From contig JASAOO010003169.1 of assembly GCA_030849075.1 (NCBI GenBank), forward strand, positions 1 to 26,552: a stretch of 26,552 bases of DNA, written 5' to 3'. Positions within the stretch are counted from its first letter, which is position 1. The number at the start of each line of letters is the position of its first letter. Made by a program: the position numbers and the translations under genes. A model generated the notes under the pieces. That model was not told where the DNA came from. It saw only the letters and a list, made by a program, of their open reading frames with translations, and did no database searches. Positions 25,620-26,552 of the stretch are shown in pieces. This DNA is from Zelonia costaricensis. Taxonomy: Eukaryota; Euglenozoa; Kinetoplastea; Trypanosomatida; Trypanosomatidae.

Positions 25620-26020
25620 GTGAAGCCAAACAGGCAGCGGAGCGGGGGAGGGGGGGGACACGCGGGACGAGGGCCGCACGCAGTTGTTGCGCATCCACCA
25701 CGAGCAGTAGGTGCGTGTTCCCGGGGCGCACAGGCGTCCCCTTTCCACCTCCGTGCTTTCGGTGCACGACAGAGAAGAGGTGTTTGCGTTGATCGATGTT
25801 TGACCGCATCCATGTCGCACGATTCTCTATCTGGGAAACGTATAGCGGCACACCCAAACCCAGAGGCTCATCGATGCGAGGACGTGCCCGTCACGGAGAC
25901 ACCGCGATCTTGCCGCGGCGATGCACCCCACGGGGCTCTGCGCCACCTCAGCCCGCTTTCCCATCCCCGGACGTGCACATCACACGCAGACAGTGCAGGT
26001 GGGTTGCCACTAAACCGTTC
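25620..26020 (-). mobile_element. Candidate SIDER-type degenerate retroposon remnant
   Basis: This stretch differs from the other gaps: it has no microsatellite, mixed base composition, and on minus it reads like the short degenerate retroposons (SIDERs) found in Leishmania 3' UTRs, with a GGTGGCGCAGAGCCC-like block near 25935-25955 and GATAGAGAATCGTGCGACAT near 25812-25831. It is in the sense orientation of a gene lying to the right, as expected for such elements. I see no poly-A tail or target-site duplication, and the similarity is from memory only. It may simply be ordinary UTR. Confidence 0.3.
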
Positions 26021-26209
26021 CACCGCACCATGGGGCGGGGCGGGGGGGGGAGGGGACTGACAGAAGCCACGAGTGCCCTCTGAGAGAAGCCGCGCACGTG
26101 CGAGTTGCGGTGCTCGTGTGTGTGTGGGAAAGAAGGGGGGGACGGAGGCAGGGAGGATGTGCTGGGAAGAAGACGTGAGTCAAGGAGGGCACAGACGTGT
26201 AAGTGACGG

Positions 26210-26231
26210 ACACACACACACACACACACAG
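26210..26231. repeat. AC dinucleotide microsatellite
   Basis: Pure AC run of about 22 nt in the right-end intergenic region. Confidence 0.9.
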
Positions 26232-26392
26232 ACAGGCAGAGATGAAGAAACTCAGGACGGTGTACAACAGGTTTGAGGAGGGGGAGGGTAGAAGAGAAGA
26301 AGAGAGAAGGACAGAAGAGGCACCACACTTGGGGGACCAAGGAAGAGAGACGGTGGTGACGTCGTGTGTGCGTGCGCGCGCGACTTCTGAAC

Positions 26393-26418
26393 GCACACAC
26401 ACACACACACACACACAC
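26393..26418. repeat. AC dinucleotide microsatellite
   Basis: Pure AC run of about 26 nt in the right-end intergenic region. Confidence 0.9.
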
Positions 26419-26552
26419 GACGAAACCACCAAGAGCACGTAGACGACGGAGGGAGGGGGGGGGCAAGCCCCACAAGTTCACCACTAACGGCAACCTCCAA
26501 TCGTAAAACACGGCGAGGACACAACAGCGACACACGCACACGCACACGCACA

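Larger units (their letters stand above)
25479..26552 (-). other. Right-end intergenic / 3' UTR of a gene beyond the window
   Basis: No gene is supported. Besides the candidate retroposon remnant, it holds AC repeats at 26210-26231 and 26393-26418, G runs on plus at 26042-26050 and 26455-26463, and a long polypyrimidine tract on minus at about 26273-26345, followed by AG at 26251-26252. Confidence 0.55.

Noticed and set aside
25045..25857. 270-codon minus frame overlapping the kelch start
   Set aside because: Its first codon is TTG, and it overlaps the kelch coding region in another frame and crosses the kelch acceptor. The N-terminal part may be retroposon remnant rather than a gene.
1..26552. 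tRNA, rRNA, snoRNA cluster or CRISPR array
   Set aside because: I saw no tRNA-like arm with a GTTCGA loop in the gaps, no rRNA-like stretch and no regularly spaced repeats. The only repeats are microsatellites.

Overview
The window looks like trypanosomatid nuclear DNA, most likely Leishmania or a close Leishmaniinae relative. It is GC-rich. It carries six intronless genes, all on the minus strand, separated by 0.6-1.2 kb gaps full of TG/CA microsatellites and polypyrimidine tracts. The proteins are conserved eukaryotic factors swollen with Ala/Ser/Gly/Pro-rich inserts. This is one stretch of a polycistronic gene cluster whose mRNAs would be cut apart by spliced-leader trans-splicing and polyadenylation. 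No plus-strand gene is supported; the long plus-strand open frames are GC-driven shadows.

In order of transcription, from right to left: (1) an F-box-like/kelch protein (22745-25375); (2) axonemal outer-arm dynein light chain LC1 (21040-21672); (3) a dynactin p62 (DCTN4)-like subunit with double-size length (17071-19947); (4) an ATRX-like SNF2 chromatin remodeller without the ADD finger (12204-16328); (5) a protein joining a RanBP2-type zinc finger to an ASCC1/AKAP7-like 2H phosphoesterase domain (10047-11579); (6) a 2799-residue protein resembling TRAPP II subunit TRAPPC10/Trs130 (927-9326). The far right (about 25480-26552) is gene-free and is probably the 3' UTR of a gene beyond the window, with a possible SIDER-type retroposon remnant. 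The far left (1-926) is the 3' UTR of the TRAPPC10-like gene and probably reaches the splice site of the next gene.

Start codons were chosen by looking for the first ATG after a polypyrimidine tract followed by AG on the minus strand. In five of six genes the open frame extends upstream without an ATG (only GTG or TTG), so the assigned ATG is the only canonical start. The genes do not form a functional operon: as usual in trypanosomatids, neighbours are unrelated (vesicle tethering, RNA or repair enzymology, chromatin, dynein/dynactin motility, ubiquitin adaptor). LC1 and the dynactin-like gene are the only pair with a shared theme. The most interesting item is the zinc finger plus 2H phosphoesterase architecture. 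I found no clearly new multi-gene system.
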